The notes beneath the pieces are model-generated. The model was not told the origin of the DNA. It did no database searches and worked only from the letters and a program-made list of their open reading frames with translations. A stretch of 64,000 nucleotides of DNA from Oreohelix idahoensis (taxonomy: Eukaryota; Mollusca; Gastropoda; Stylommatophora; Oreohelicidae): assembly GCA_024509875.1 (NCBI GenBank), contig JAMPIV010014129.1, forward strand, positions 319,001-383,000, written 5' to 3'. The position numbers were made by a program, and so were the translations under genes. Shown piece by piece: positions 36,481 to 48,101 of this stretch (positions within the stretch are counted from its first letter, which is position 1; the number at the start of each line of letters is the position of its first letter).

Positions 36481-36654
36481 CAGTGGCGGATCTAAATTTT
36501 GGAGGTCCTGAAGCTTGAACTCTTAGAGGGGCGATTTTATTAATTTTTTTTTTTTTAAGTGCTGGGGGATGAGAAAGGAACGTATTATCGAGAAAACTGG
36601 ACTTAGGACCTCTAAAACTCAAGCTTCGTTACCTTCATAGTAGATCCGCCTCTG
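36481..36654. mobile_element. hAT MITE with perfect 8-bp target duplication
   Basis: The left end is CAGTGGCGGATCTAAATT. The right end, reverse-complemented, is CAGAGGCGGATCTACTATG, matching in 13 of the first 14 bases. Internal GGAGGTCCTGAAGCTTGA and TCAAGCTTCG near the other end extend the inversion in part. Both flanks are AATATAGC (36473-36480 and 36655-36662), the 8-bp duplication expected from hAT transposases. The 174-bp element has no coding capacity. Confidence 0.92.
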
Positions 36655-36744
36655 AATATAGCCAGCAATATGCGTATGAAAGAAACATTCAGAAGTTAAA
36701 ACTATTGCAGTGAAACATTTAGGCAAGAGACAAAAAAGGTTTGA

Positions 36745-37400
36745 AATGTTTGACAGACAGCATGCATGGAGGCATATCTAGAATCATCCTTATATGAGCA
36801 CCAGATAAGTACAGTTCTATAGTATACAAATGTGGAAGTGAACTTCTGTGAGGCTGATTATACCCTCATTGACTCTTAAATCATCCACATACTTATAGGG
36901 ATTCCCCCAGTGATGAAACGTGTTGAGCACTCAGCATTGCACACTAATCTGGGAGGAGTCACTTGAACCCCAGGCGTAACTCTGGCTTTTACCTGGTTGG
37001 CAGCATGCAGGAGGATCTAACATGGACTCATGATAGTGGGAGCTGAGAAGTGGCTCTGTGTAGTACGTGACGATTCCTTGTGAGAGCTCAAAACCTGCGC
37101 AAGTATTTAGCTCTGCATATTTGGGAAGCCCTCTTGGATGACATGGGAATGCATATTATGCCATAGGCTTCTATCTCCTAGCTTGAGACCAAATATGGTG
37201 ATCTTTAAATGCAAGCCAAGCTGGAGAAACTGGAGCAGGTGCCGTTTCGGGACGGCAGAAAAGCCACAGGGAAAAAGCCTAAATCTACACTGTATATAAT
37301 ACCAAGAAGTCTTCAACTTGGTATTGGCTGCAAAAGAGCGGGAAGCTCAGCAGCCCTAGTTAAACAACAACAACATACTAACAAAACAACGAAAGGCAAT
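36745..37400 (+). repeat. Interspersed repeat R2, copy 1
   Basis: About 600 bp align with 59975-60575 in the same orientation: CATGCATGGAGGCATATCT, CATGCAGGAGGATCT, GCAAGCCAAGCTGGAGAAAC and ATAATACCAAG. Here the 3' end continues to CAGCCCTAGTTAAACAACAA, a CAA-type tail that suggests a LINE 3' region or SINE. The two copies differ by many substitutions. No coding frame was recognised. Confidence 0.8.
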
Positions 37401-38150
37401 GATGAGGAAAGAAACAGTAAGTACTAAGAATGGAAATCGCTGTTTCTCATTTTTTTAAAAACCTGAATAAGTTGCCAGGTGTCTCTGACGAGACTAAGAA
37501 AGAAGGGGTGTACTGCTTCCTCAGGTATGTTGTAACGGCGGCTAATATTTTGGTTTGTATTGGTGAGCCGGCATCATCATCATGTAGAACAAATTGCTAC
37601 ATTAATCACCGTTGCGAGAGCAAGCACTTCACCGAAGGCTTCCTGCAAGTGGCTCATCTACTGTGGTGGTGGTTCCATGCTCCATAAGGAGCGAATGATA
37701 GAAATGAAATAATGAATGAGCTATATAACTTTATCAGCTAGACCATGTAGACCTGGGGCGGAGTACCAGTCGATCCAAGAGGATGATCAAATATATTCGT
37801 GAACTGCACAAGATAGAAATTTTGTTTGTAAGGTTCATCATCCCCCCCCCCCCCCTTTTTTTTTCACTTAAAATTATATATATATTGTTGCTGTCGTTTT
37901 TGACGGTTTCATAAGACGTAAATCTATTTAATATTTTTTGATGATCTAAGGTAGAGAACTGTATGTTAACTCCCTGGGACAGGTTGATTGGGGGTTATCT
38001 TCCCTTCGTTTTATTCATTGTGTTGACCTGTCTTAAGTCGGGGTTAGCTGTTCTCAGATCTGTTCTGTCTACGGATGCGCAAGTTTTTTTGAGCGCGAAC
38101 GGATAGACTTCCGTCATGGAATGATGATCTGGGTTCTGACTGGACTAAGA
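37401..38150. other. No gene; pre-insertion flank of element B
   Basis: Short open frames only. A minus-strand segment at 37590-37690 resembles 15975-16060. A poly-C tract sits at 37845-37855. The base before 38151 is the left boundary of element B; its target duplication could not be identified. Confidence 0.5.
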
Positions 38151-39233
38151 TGTCTGTGGTACTTCTCTGCATTATCTGGGGGAAAGATAATCTTCAGTGT
38201 GACTGTGATGTTAGTGATTCTCCCCAGAGTTATTCTGTTCGTCAAGAATGAAGACAGTTATTATTTGTGTATTTCTCGGATTCTGTCAAAGGTAAAAGAA
38301 ACTTAATTATTATGCCTAAGTTGCAGAACATTTTGGGTCGACCTGTGAGTAAAGCTCACAGTTCTTTGAGATACAGAGTCCATTATGTGTGCTCAATGTA
38401 GCCAACTAAGACTATTCGTCTAACTATATTACAGAAGCCCAGTGAAGAGAGATTATTATGAAAACCGCATGTTAGCGGTATGTTTCGGCATGGATGATTA
38501 TGCCTGCCCATGAAGAATACACAGTTGTTCACATTATTATAGAGGCCCGATATTACGGCCGATATCTTTGAGCAGAAGAAGAAGTGTCTGGCGTGTGAAG
38601 CCAGATGAAGTCTTGACTTTCATTAAACAAGTTCACAGACTTTGATATTAAGCAACTGGAACCACCTTTATCGTGCGGGATATTTGTTATAGGACTACCT
38701 GACGCGTTTAGTCAGGGGCTCTGAGCTACAGTATGAACGAACGTAAATTGTCAAGCCAGCTCTACTAGCATCTTATACACGAGCTATGCAAGATTTATGA
38801 TGCTTGATGTTTATAATCATTACCACACATGAAATGTCCATGATCCTTTGTGCTATTGACTGTGTCGTCTGTCAGCGTACTGTTGCCGTAATAAATGTTG
38901 AAGAAAAGTCATCTGCATTATCCACGTCTATGACTTCTACTTGTGGTGGAGTGAGTTTGATGTGTAGATGAATAAGAGCCTATACGACTTCGTGTCCATG
39001 ATCTGCTATTTCCTACACATACACCTTTACTCTCGACCACATCCTGTTACGAGTTCTACACACCTGAGAAACATGTATGCTGTTTTATGTGTGAGTGTCT
39101 GCACTACACCCTGGCAGCGCCTCACGCTGCTGACCTAAATACACGCAACACTGAACTGTCCAGGCACGACTCGACCTTACATACAAAGTACCATTTTACA
39201 TCTGGCTCTCCTTATAAAAATCCGTATTCTACA
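38151..39233 (+). repeat. 5' LTR of element B
   Basis: Starts TGTCTGTGGTACTTCTC and ends TATTCTACA, i.e. TG...CA. A primer-binding-site-like TGGTGGACCAGATTCGTGGG follows 2 nt later at 39236, aligned with element A's TGGCGAGCCAGATTCCTGGG. TATA-like CTTATAAAAA lies at 39211, unusually close to the LTR end. The LTR sequence is not detectably similar to that of A. Confidence 0.85.
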
Positions 39234-39839
39234 TCTGGTGGACCAGATTCGTGGGTTTCTACATTACATCGTGGAGTGTCAGCTACGCAGCGAACAGTAC
39301 TAAGCAGGTTAACGCCTTATAATGCTTCATGGACCACAGCTGTTTATAAAGTTCATTTACGCTGTACTACGAAGATAAACACCCTTATGCATTATGACAG
39401 TCGTCAATGGCCATATATTGTTACGTTCAAGTCACGTTGTTTACGTCAAAGCTCAAGTTGTAAACAGTTCAAGCTATTGTTTACATATTACAGTCTACAC
39501 ATACCAACGTTGGATCTTCCGGTTTCAACTAGTTTGTTGGGTATGACATTGTAGCTGGACATTTGGAGACCACTACCTATTGTTAAGTCTGGGTACTTCA
39601 ACGGTGGATCTTCTACCTTTACTGTTTACAGTTGTACCGCATTGTACTGCATCTTTGCGGGTGTTTGAAGATTGTGCTTGAGATAAGTGGCCCGTTTATG
39701 TGTTAAACTGTGCCTTCATTTATGTTCAGCTGAGCCTTCCTCTATACACATTCTTTATATTGTGTATTTACATACTTTAAGCATTATTTGTTTACCTGTT
39801 TTTTGTTTACATGTTGTGTTAGTGTGTATATTTTGCGGG
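39234..39839 (+). other. Element B leader, first part
   Basis: Untranslated leader between the B 5' LTR and the insertion point of A. The last five bases (GCGGG, 39835-39839) are the left target duplication of element A. The leader resumes at 49530. Confidence 0.8.
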
Positions 39840-41270
39840 TGTTGCGTGCATATTTTTGACGCACATATTACAAAAAAAATCGATATGGTTATTTAATATG
39901 GGAAAAATATAGTCATGCATCCATCTGTGTATGAAAATGCTGTTTATTGTAAAAGCGAGATAATCCATGTTTGATTCACACTTTTGATTATAGGAGTAAT
40001 CGGTCTGGATATCGATCCAGCGCAAGAATAGTACGCTTGCGTTTGTACTTAATTTTAGGGCCAGAAAATATATTAATTTGCTTATTGTGTTTATGGCCTG
40101 AATTCATATGTATTACATATTATTAGTACAAGTAGAATCAGTCCTATATTGTATATTTTGGATGGGTATGAGGGACTAGATTCTTGTTAGCGGAAGTATG
40201 AGTTGTCTTAACAAGTCGTGATGAGTTCCGATGTACTGCTAAGAATGGCGGGGTACGTTTTTCAAGAGCTGGTCCCTTCGTCAAGAAAAAATGTCTTACG
40301 AAGTGGTTTTTTCTTCTGGAGGAGATAGTGTCTCTACGATAGTTTGTGTTAGAGACTCTCCTTATGTCAGTATATAGATGATTCGGACTCCAGGTAAACC
40401 CAGCTCGTATTTTTGATGATCTCTCGTCGGTTAGGCCTAGCTTGACTTTTGGGTGCTTCGATATGCTAGTGTCGTGTTTTGTATCGACGAAGATGACAGA
40501 TTTTCCTGCAGCGGTTATGGCTACGTGAACTAACCTGATCACCGTAGTGCTGCATGGAACCATTCATGAAATCCTTTATATATCCATTGTAAATTAACTT
40601 TGGCTGATATTCTTCCTATGAATGAGTGAACGACAACTCAGGAAGGTAGCCATGTTGGATTTCGGTCATCGTCTGTTTTGATCACTGCCAAGAGAACAGA
40701 TTATTTATCTTATTATCGGACAGTGACAGAGAGATCTCAATCCTGCTAGAAACCCCCTTTTCGTGGTTTCATAAGATGATGTATCATGACATTGAACTTT
40801 GATGTACTACCCATTATTTCTGCATGTGTCATGACTTCAGATCTGCTATGTATACCTACAAATTGTTATGTCAACAAAGCCTGATGTACTCGTATGTCCC
40901 AGTGTGTACGTCTGAATAAATTGAGTAAACTAAGATTCCAGCAGTCTGCATTGGTGCCTTGTAGACACATGTGTATGAGTGATTATATTGGTCAGCACAC
41001 GAACAGTACACCATTCGCGGTAATCACACTCTCTACACTACTACTTCATACATACACCATCCTGCGTCGGCTGAAGTGACCAAGTTTAGGGCCTGCTTCC
41101 CCTGGAGCCTTTGCCTTCCCTAACTCAGGACTAGGGTGAGTTACCCATTTACAGCTGGGTAGACTGGAGCATGCCTGATCTCAACAACACACCACTCTTC
41201 CTTACAGAGCAGACAGACTGATACTTTACAGTGGTGTACTACAGGTGTAGTAAGAAATAACGTCTTTACA
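39840..41270 (+). repeat. 5' LTR of element A (1431 bp)
   Basis: TGTTGCGTGCATATTTTTGA to CGTCTTTACA. It carries a minus-strand piece of SINE family 1 near its 3' end (41113-41180: CCCATTTACAGCTGGGTAGA with CTTCCCTAACTCA), also in the 3' LTR, so the master element already had it. A 139-codon antisense open frame (40144-40563) is present unchanged in both LTRs. Confidence 0.95.
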
Positions 41271-41271
41271 G

Positions 41272-41291
41272 TGGCGAGCCAGATTCCTGGG
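41272..41291 (+). promoter_or_regulatory. Primer-binding site of element A
   Basis: TGGCGAGCCAGATTCCTGGG lies one base after the LTR and starts with TGG, complementary to the CCA end of a tRNA. The related element B keeps TGGTGGACCAGATTCGTGGG at the same place. Which tRNA primes cannot be decided by eye. Confidence 0.7.
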
Positions 41292-42691
41292 TCCAGCTTA
41301 CGCAGTTTTGTGTTGAGAATCACAGTTTACAGCTGAAAGAACATTTGTTTGAACACATCAACACCAGTAGGACAGCTTGACCTGTATTACCGATAGGATG
41401 CTGTATCTAGGTCAGCACTTGTTGACAGTTTTTCGCTGTACAGACAGTATTACACAGGACAGTGGTATCAAGTGTAGAAAATATCTGGAGCAATATTGTT
41501 GACATTTCTCAATGTACAGAAGAATCGCAGTGTTGCTGAATAAAGTGCATAGTTCATCGTGGGATCTTCATATGCTCAACAGAGAAAAAATTGACAGTGT
41601 AATAGTTTAAACTTAAGTCTATTACTGAATAAAGTGGCAAGTTAGTATTATTTAAATAAACTGTGCCTACTTTACAACACTATACTGGCAACACATTCCA
41701 TTCATGACATAAAATGATATTGTATGCTATATGCTATTTATGCTTACATGTTATTTGTTGTGTATTAAATTAGTTTATATTCTGTGTGACTAGAACAGGA
41801 AATACCGAGTAATATTGGTCTTGTTCTGGCGTTCGATAGGGAGCAATTTCTTAATTGAAATTTGCTTGCAACATAGTTTGCAAATATTTGGTTAGTTGTG
41901 ACGACTGTTTCATATTTGTATTTGTAACATTTTTTTGTGTTCCTTAGTTTTGTTTGATTTGTTTGTATAATTGTAGGTCTCATCTTTCCTTTCATTTCAG
42001 TTTTTTACACCCTTATGTTTATACACTGTAGCGTTATTTGTCTTGTTATCTTATGGCAGTTATCATCACAGGTTCTGTGATCATTTTTTTCATTTCCCCT
42101 ATTTAATTTAATTTGATCTCTGCAAATGTTTTCAGATTGTCTTTTCTTGTTTGTCATTTGTAATGTCTTTAGTTGACATATGACGTATAGTGGTATACAC
42201 TGATAGTATAGTACAGATCAGTACTTTCTGATTGTTATTGGAAAAGGGAAATATTTTTTTTTTCCACAGGTACTCAAGTGATCTTTGATTACAGTGAGGT
42301 ATACAAGACCTTTGTAAGGCTTGTCTCCCAAAGTTATTGGAAAAGGGAAATATTTTTTTTTTCCACAGGTACTCAAGTGATCTTTGATTACATTGAGATA
42401 TACAAGACCTTTGTAAGGCTTGTCTCCCAAAGTTATTGGTAAAGGGAAATATTTTTTTCCACAGGTACTCAAGTGATCTTTGATTACAGTGAGGTATACA
42501 AGACCTTTGTAAGGCTTGTCCCCACAGTATTTGAGATACAATTATTGTTGTCCACAGGTACTCAAGTTATCATTGGTTATTGTAAACCATACAAGTTTGG
42601 ACTAAGACTAAGTCTAAGGTATAGACTTGTCTCCCATTAACAAAGAGAGTAATTTATTTACTTTTTCAGGTTTCTGATTTAAGAAGACAAT
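41292..42691 (+). other. Element A leader with four tandem ~97-bp units
   Basis: About 1.4 kb untranslated. From 42237 to about 42640 a unit containing TTTTTTCCACAGGTACTCAAG and TATACAAGACCTTTGTAAGG occurs three times and once more in decayed form, at a period of 94-99 bp. Each unit has a polypyrimidine tract and CAG like a splice acceptor (AG at 42268, 42367, 42463 and 42557), and a fifth such site (TTACTTTTTCAG) lies 23 nt before the Gag ATG. Element B has one such unit (50110-50205). Confidence 0.8.
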
Positions 42692-45600
42692 ATGTCTACC
42701 TTAGATTATTTCATTACACTAGGAAAATCTTTTGATAAGACTGGAAAAGACTTAGAACAATGGGCTGTTGCTCAATATGACAAAGCATTAGCTGCAGAAG
42801 AGAAAAAAATTGCTGCTGCTGTTGAAAAAAAAAAAATTGCTGCTGAGGAAAAAAAAGCTGCGGCTGAGGAGAGAAGACTTCAAATAGAAGAAAAAAAAAG
42901 CTGCTGCAGAAGAAAGGAAAGCCTTAGCTGAAGAAAAAAGATTAGAAAAAGAAGCTGATACTGCTGCTGAACTTAAGAAATTGCAGATGCAAGTGGAGGA
43001 AAGGAGATTTGAGGCAGAACAGAAGAAATTAGAAGCTGCTGCAGAACAGAAAAAACTAGAAGTTGCTGCTGCTGCAGAACAGAAAAAAACTAGAAGCTGC
43101 TGCAGAACAGAAAAAACTAGAAGTTGCTGCTGCTGCAGAACAGAAAAAAACTAGAAGCTGCTGCAGAACAGAAAAGATTAGATAGAGAAGCTGAAGAGAG
43201 AAAAGCAATAAGAGAACATGAGTTTGAATTAGAGAAATTAAAATTGACATGTATGAGTAATGTTAATCAGGCATCTGGTGGTAATGGTAAACCCTTTGTG
43301 TACAAGGTCAAAGTACCAGCGTTTAACCCTACCAGTGATGACATAACATTTTGGCTTTCTAGATTTGAACGGGCTTGTCGATCTCATAATGTTGACAAAT
43401 CACAGTATGTGAATCAGTTGTCTGAAAATCTAAAAGGGGAGTCTCTGAGTAAGTTATATTTTGTTGAAGAGGCCGACAAAGACAATTATGATGCTGTTAG
43501 GGCAGCTTTGATAAAGAGATATCAGCTGTCTGAGGAAGGTTACCGTCTTTTGTTTAAAACAATGAGACCTGAGGTAGGTGTAGAATTCTCAGATTTCATC
43601 TCAAAAGCACGAATTACACTTTCACGATGGATTGAATTATCCAAAACAGAGAAAACATTTGATGGTCTTACAGATTTATTGCTAAGAGACAAGGTCATGT
43701 CTTCTGTAAATAAATCATTCCTAGAGTTCTTACATGAGCGTAAACCTAGTACAATAAAGCAAATGGAAGAATATTGTGACCAGTATGCCACGGCACACCC
43801 TGACATGATTCTTAGTAACTCTAACATTAAAGAGAGTATGCCAGTTGCTTCGGCAACAGAATATAATCAGAATTACTCACACAAATTCCAAGGAGCTAAA
43901 AATAAATTTGATAAAAAGGTTAATTGGAATAAGTATCAAAACCAAGATAACCACTCAAATCAGGGTTCTTCTTCGAAGAACTGGAATCGGGCTGATAGTC
44001 CTCGACACGCGAGGGGTACCCATAATGTTAGAAATTCTCGGAAAGGGAGTAGCTATAGGAACTACCCAAGTGCTTCATGGAGACAAAAGAAACAATATTA
44101 CAGGGATACTCAATATAACGAGCATGATGATTATGATCATGAATATTATGATTCAAACCCAAATAGGGGTTATAACAGAGGCAATAATAATTATAGAGAC
44201 AATTATAACCGAGGTAGATCACAACACAAAAGACATGGTAAATCTTATTACCAGGCTAACTCTGCACAACAGGAGTTCCACGACACCGATAATCAGAATA
44301 ATGATAAAAAAGACTCCAATAGTGTAGCAAATTCCGCTTTCGATTTTGCTAGAGCATCTGAGTGTTCGCAATGCAAAACATTATTCGATCCAACCACAGT
44401 TTCTACTTTAAGCTGCGGTCACCCACTTCCCGCTCTCCATGCGTCAATTGCGCATAATGGAAGGGGTGCTCTTGTCTTTAATAGGGGCCTAATAGATGGT
44501 ACTCCGGTATCAATTCTTTTCGACTCGGGGTGCACTACCATTGGAGTGAGGCAATCACTCGTAAATCCTTCTCGAGCTACGGGCAATATAGTCAAATGTG
44601 TAACATTTGGTGGCACATTGGAGAAGTACTCCACTGCCATTATCAATATTGCTACACCGTTCTTTACAGGAGAGGTGCAAGCATGTCTCTTGCCGAATCC
44701 GATCGCTGATCTTATCATCGGTCGCATTCATGGAGTGAAAGAATGCACTCCACAGCAAATCTCTAATTGGGAAAATGTTAATATGCAATCTGCTAATGCA
44801 GTAATCACTAGGGCTCAAGCTCTCAATATGCCACAATCTTCACATTCTGAAGATAATGATGCGCAGATCCAAGATGATCCCTTGGAGATTTCACACGATT
44901 CCTTTATTAAACAGCAGGAAGATGATCCTACTCTAAAGAAATTCTTTACTCTGGCAACAAAAGGTGATCCGAATAAGGATACAAATCGTAAATCTTGGAT
45001 TACGATGAAGAATGGCGTACTTGTACGTATGGTACAAGACTCCGCTAAGTCCATTCATTCTCAAATCCTTGTGCCTAAATATATGAGAGTTAAAATTTTA
45101 CAGCACGCTCATGATTCGCAGTGTGCTGGACATATGGGTTTTTCCCGTACTAAAGCTAGAGTTCTTCAATCTTTCTTTTGGCCTGCTGTGAATAAGGACA
45201 TACGAATCTATTGTCGATCTTGTAAAGTATGTCAAGAGATTAAATCCAGAGGTCCACGCCATGATGCACCTATTCAGGCTGCAGACATTCCCATTCGGCC
45301 ATTTCAAAAAATGGCGATAGACATCATTGGTCCATTTAAGATAAAGTCTGCTAGAGGACACCAATTTATTCTGACGTGTGTTGATATGTGCACACGTTGG
45401 CCGGAGGCTGTTCCTCTAAAGAGCATAACTACTGCTGATGTCGCAGATGCTCTTTGGTTAATATTTTCTCGTCTGGGGTTTCCAGCAGAAATATTATCCG
45501 ACCATGGTACCCAACTTATATCGGATACCATGTCTCAAGTAATGTCGACTCTGAAGATAGAGAGATCGCTGAGTAGTATTTATCATCCTATGTCCAATGG

Positions 45601-47701
45601 GATGGTGGAACGTTTGAATAGAACTCTGAAAAACCTACTAGGTAAGATAACAGAAGATCATCCTCAGGATTGGGATAGGGTTTTACCCGCGGCTCTCTTT
45701 GCATATAGAGAGGTCGCCAACGAACATACAGGATTTTCTCCCTTTGAACTTGTCTTTGGCGCGAAACCGCGAGGTCCTATGTCCTTACTTCATGATCTTA
45801 TAACTGCTGATAATATTGTCGATGACACAAAATCCTCTTATGAATATGTCATCGCACTTAGACACAAGATTATTGAAGCATGCAAATTGGCAACTGCTTC
45901 TTCTGAATTTGCGAAACAGAAGGCAAGGGAATTTGCCAATAAAAAGAGATGTTTGCGTCAACTTTGTCCAGGTGACAAAGCATTTGTCTTGCTACCTTGT
46001 AGGGAAAATAGACTTCTCATTTCTTGGAAAGGTCCGTACGATATAATATCAAAGGTTTCCGATGTTGACTATATCGTCGATATTGACGGGAAGCGTAAAA
46101 CCTTCCACATCAACATGCTCACGGAATTCCATGAACGTCCTGATTATTTACAACCTGTTTTCCAGGCAACGGACGATTTTCCAGTCCAACATGGACAGTA
46201 CTCATCTCTGTCAGTAATACAGGATGAGGAAACGAGTTTCTCGGATGTAAATTTACCTTTTCCAATGATTCCTCTTCACTCTAATGAATCATGGAAAGAT
46301 GTTGCAATTTCTCCAGAATTATCTCCAGGAGAGCAGAAACAAGTTTCTACTATGTTAGAACAATTTCAGGATGTCCTTACTGACATTCCTGGTCAAACGG
46401 ATGTCATTCAACATGACATTATTCTTACTGACCATAGTCCTATAAGAGTCAGACCGTATCCTATCCCGATACATTTCCAAGCACAGGTAGAGAAAGAGTT
46501 AGATGAGATGATAGAGTTAAAAATTATTGAACCATCCACATCAGCATATTCTTCGCCGATGGTTATAGTACGGAAAAAAGACAATAACATACGTCTTTGC
46601 GTGGATTATCGCAAATTGAATCAAGTGACTAAATTCGATGCTGAACCTATGCCTTTACTAGAAGAGCTACTTACGAGACTATCGAATTCTCACTTCTTTA
46701 CTAAACTCGATTTGTCTAAGGGATATTGGCAAGTTCCACTATCCGAACACGCCAAACCGTTTACTGCTTTTTCGACGCCTAGGGGTCTATTCCAATGGAA
46801 TTTCATGCCTTTCGGTCTTATGAACGCCCCTGCTACATTTGTACGCATGATGCGTCGAATCCTATCTCATCGCTCAGATGTCATTGCGTATCTTGATGAC
46901 ATCTGTCTTTTCAGTGATACTTGGAACGATCACTATAATGGTATAAATGAACTATTGTCTATCTTACGCGAGCATAACCTGACAGCGAAACCATCGAAAG
47001 CATGTATTGGTTTTAGCGAAATATCTTTCTTAGGACACCGTGTTGGTCATGGGTTCCTAAAAACAGAAGACCATAATACAAGTAAGATACTTAACATTTC
47101 TATTCCTAAGACTAAAAAGCAAGTACGAAGTCTCTTAGGTCTAATACAATTTTATGGACGATTCATCCCGAATCTGTCCTCCATTATGTCACCTCTTTCT
47201 TCCTTGCTAAAGAAAGGGTCTCCTAATGTAGTCCATTGGACTCAAGAATGTCAATCCTCTTTGGATAAGGTTAAAACTATGTTTTCTACTTCACCTATCC
47301 TAGTATTGCCTTCTAAGGATAAGACATTTATTCTTCGTAGTGACGCTTCATCCACCGGGATTGGAGCTGCACTAATGCAAGAGTACTCTGGAACTCTGCA
47401 TCCTGTGATGTATATTTCTCAGAAATTAAATGCCGCAGAGAAGAATTACTCGGTCCTAGACCGTGAATTATTGGCTATGGTTTGGTCAATCCTTAAACTA
47501 CAAAGATTTCTTCTGGGCGCGCATTTCATTGTGGAAACTGATCAGAAAGCTCTTACGGCTATTCAGAGTAAAAATCTGAAGAGCACGAGATCAACGCGAT
47601 ACGCGATTGCTCTACAGCCATTTCATTTTTCGGTGCGAGCTATCCGTGGGTCAGAAAATGTGATGGCAGATATTTTGTCTAGATGCCCACATGATTCATA
47701 A
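42692..47701 (+). CDS. Element A Gag-Pol: Gag, protease, integrase, RT, RNase H
   Basis: The start ATG (42692) opens MSTLDYFITLGKS and an Ala/Glu/Lys coiled coil. Three one-base A-run gains (42891-42899, 43083-43089, 43144-43150) shift the frame and together restore it, after which the frame is open to 47701. Numbering from 43124: Gag core about 60-225; Arg/Gly/Asn/Tyr-rich tract 260-390 with no CCHC knuckle; CSQC...CGHP motif about 415-435; protease ILFDSGCTTIGV about 465; integrase HHCC zinc domain 660-710 (HAHDSQCAGH, CRSCKVC) and core with VDMCTRWPEA, LSDHGTQL and NGMVERLNR (D, D, E), then GPY-type ISWKGPYDI about 967; RT with LCVDYRKLNQ, DLSKGYWQVPL and YLDDICLF (about 1155-1260); RNase H LRSDASSTGIGAALM (about 1403) to the end. 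It makes and integrates cDNA copies; possibly intact apart from the coiled coil. Confidence 0.93.
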
Positions 47702-48101
47702 CTGTTATACAGCTTTGATACAATTGTTTCTATGTTGAAATGTGTACACATATGTAATATATCATATATTGATTGTAACACTACTTTGCGGTTCATGGAT
47801 ATTTATTCACCGCTGATTTTTTCAATGTTTTTCGTCTTTGATGATCATGATGTTAAGATATCTTAGATGGAATTTATGTATAAACTAATGTGGAAATTGT
47901 GTCATTGCTAATATTGTAGTATGCGTTGGTGACACCTCTCTGGAAATATTAATACTTAGAGAAGTGCTTTCTCTAAGGTCATAAAACTTATGCTTATCAT
48001 CTGCGCATTGTTATTGGTGCGTTGTGAGCCTATTGTATGTTGCTCCTAGATGTATTTCAAAAAAAAAATGTACCTTTTTTTTCCCGAGGGGTGTGGTAAT
48101 C
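47702..48101 (+). other. Element A 3' region before the LTR
   Basis: About 400 bp without coding frames. GAGGGGTGTGGTAATC directly before the LTR is the likely, imperfect polypurine tract used to prime plus-strand synthesis. Confidence 0.7.

Noticed and set aside
39087..39554. 155-codon + frame across the end of the B 5' LTR
   Set aside because: It runs from LTR through the primer-binding site into leader, has no motif, and the matching region of the 3' LTR diverts into TA repeats.
38151..41270. A single 3.1-kb LTR made of both repeated blocks
   Set aside because: The GCGGG duplication and TG...CA ends show two different LTRs, of B and A, separated by B's leader.
42218..42541. 107-codon minus-strand frame with three repeats (GDKPYKGLVYL)
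   Set aside because: It is the antisense of the tandem leader units of element A; the repeats are explained by the DNA, and a sense-strand role is more likely.
43845..44327. 160-codon alternative + frame within Gag of A (also 51306-51764 in B)
   Set aside because: A shadow of the Arg/Gly/Asn-rich Gag tract in another frame; low-complexity Ile/Thr text without motif.
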